This document shows, in pieces, positions 6,164-6,715 of a DNA stretch of 6,715 nt (positions are counted from its first letter, which is position 1; the number at the start of each line of letters is the position of its first letter). Under the pieces are notes generated by a model that ran no database searches, was not told where the DNA came from, and saw only the letters and a program-made list of their open reading frames with translations. A program made the translations under genes and the position numbers. The DNA lies in assembly GCA_009930445.1 (NCBI GenBank), contig RZYD01000132.1, forward strand, positions 1-6,715, read 5' to 3'. Source of the DNA: Bacteroidia bacterium (GTDB lineage Bacteria > Bacteroidota > Bacteroidia > Bacteroidales > BM520).

Positions 6164-6715
6164 TTAATAATACAGATACCGGTTATCTTCAATCTGATTA
6201 GCCTTTTCGATGGCATTAGGCGCTTCGCGGTTTATGCGTGTGCGGAACTGATTGGCCATTGCTGTGGCTTCCCGACTGAAATCATTCTTTAATCCGGCTT
6301 CCTGGAAACTATCCAACGATACCACATAAATCGCCTGCTCTCCTTTGATGACGCCGGAAGTTTCACCGGGGCTCAGGCTAAATACGGTACCTACAACTTC
6401 AGGTTCACGACCATAATTCGGAATATTAGGTGAATTGAATACGCCTTCTTCAACCGTTTCGACGGTAACCCCAAGCTGACTGGCAAGGGCATTCAGATCA
6501 TTTGTGGTTGCCAGTGCCGATTCAACTTTCTGAAGAAGCATATCAGCCTTTTTCTCACGAATCACCAGCGGGCGAATGTTTTCCTTGATATCCTCCAGAG
6601 GCTGATACTCTTCCTCATGAATTTCCTTTAAAGAAGCAACAACAAATTTATCATCGAAGGAATAAACCTGGCTAACGTCACCAGCACTTGTTGATTCAAG
6701 AAATGCCCACTGCAC
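6164..6715 (-). CDS. ppiD: PpiD-like periplasmic peptidyl-prolyl isomerase/foldase, C-terminal part
   Basis: The last 183 codons of a gene that continues past the right edge; the first visible codon (GTG) is internal. PpiD proteins are membrane-anchored periplasmic chaperones of the SurA/parvulin group that help fold secreted and outer membrane proteins leaving the Sec channel. The fragment opens in the end of a parvulin-like domain (WAFLESTSAGDVSQVYSF, fragment residues 3-20, then FVVASLKE at 24-31), where the pattern WAF...GDVS...VVA is typical. An amphipathic helical stretch full of E, K and L follows (36-82). A second, shorter module, VFSLSPGETSGVIKGEQAIY (111-130) then VVSL, repeats the same pattern. 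The tail ends in EDNRYLYY, the ending usual in Bacteroidota PpiD. SurA is the alternative, but the C-terminal module and tail favour PpiD. The N-terminal anchor and SurA_N domain lie outside the window. Confidence 0.8.
   Translation of the reverse strand: MQWAFLESTSAGDVSQVYSFDDKFVVASLKEIHEEEYQPLEDIKENIRPLVIREKKADMLLQKVESALATTNDLNALASQLGVTVETVEEGVFNSPNIPNYGREPEVVGTVFSLSPGETSGVIKGEQAIYVVSLDSFQEAGLKNDFSREATAMANQFRTRINREAPNAIEKANQIEDNRYLYY

Noticed and set aside
1..6715. CRISPR arrays, tandem repeats, insertion sequences, tRNA or rRNA genes
   Set aside because: I looked on both strands and saw no regularly spaced repeats, transposase fragments, terminal inverted repeats or tRNA-like cloverleaf sequence; gaps between genes are all under 130 bases.

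Overview
The window reads as an ordinary chromosomal segment from a member of the Bacteroidota, most likely an anaerobic Bacteroidales/Marinilabiliales-type lineage. Three things support this. The best promoter-like elements have the Bacteroidota -7 form TAnnTTTG. No Shine-Dalgarno sequence precedes any of the visible starts. The proteins (eukaryotic/archaeal-like alpha2 glycyl-tRNA synthetase, PpiD ending in NRYLYY, PBP2 with Cys/His-rich insert, butyrate kinase) are of the kind typical for that phylum. The lineage below phylum is inference.

Layout from left to right. Positions 1-342 hold the 3' end of a butyrate kinase gene (+), closed by a hairpin terminator at about 366-397. A single gene (+, 426-1277) follows. 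It encodes an N-terminal ATP-cone joined to a PD-(D/E)XK (Mrr-like) nuclease domain and a small C-terminal helical domain. It converges on glyS (-, 1352-2875), encoding an alpha2-type class II glycyl-tRNA synthetase. glyS diverges from a two-gene cell-elongation operon: mrdA (PBP2, 2948-4783) and rodA (SEDS glycosyltransferase, 4780-6039), which overlap by four bases. A strong two-way hairpin terminator at 6114-6144 separates rodA from the 3' end of a ppiD-like periplasmic foldase gene (-), which runs off the right edge.

How the genes work together. mrdA and rodA encode the transpeptidase and glycan polymerase of the same elongasome complex and are translationally coupled. The flanking genes (butyrate fermentation, nuclease, tRNA charging, envelope protein folding) are functionally separate units, each bounded by a terminator, a divergent promoter region or convergence. 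All intergenic gaps are under 130 bp, and I see no tRNA, rRNA, CRISPR, insertion sequence or long repeat.

I do not see an obviously new multi-gene system. The most interesting item is the ATP-cone/nuclease fusion, whose domain arrangement suggests nucleotide-controlled DNA cleavage. Lesser points are the compact divergent glyS/mrdA promoter region with a possibly leaderless glyS transcript, and a candidate metal site in PBP2.
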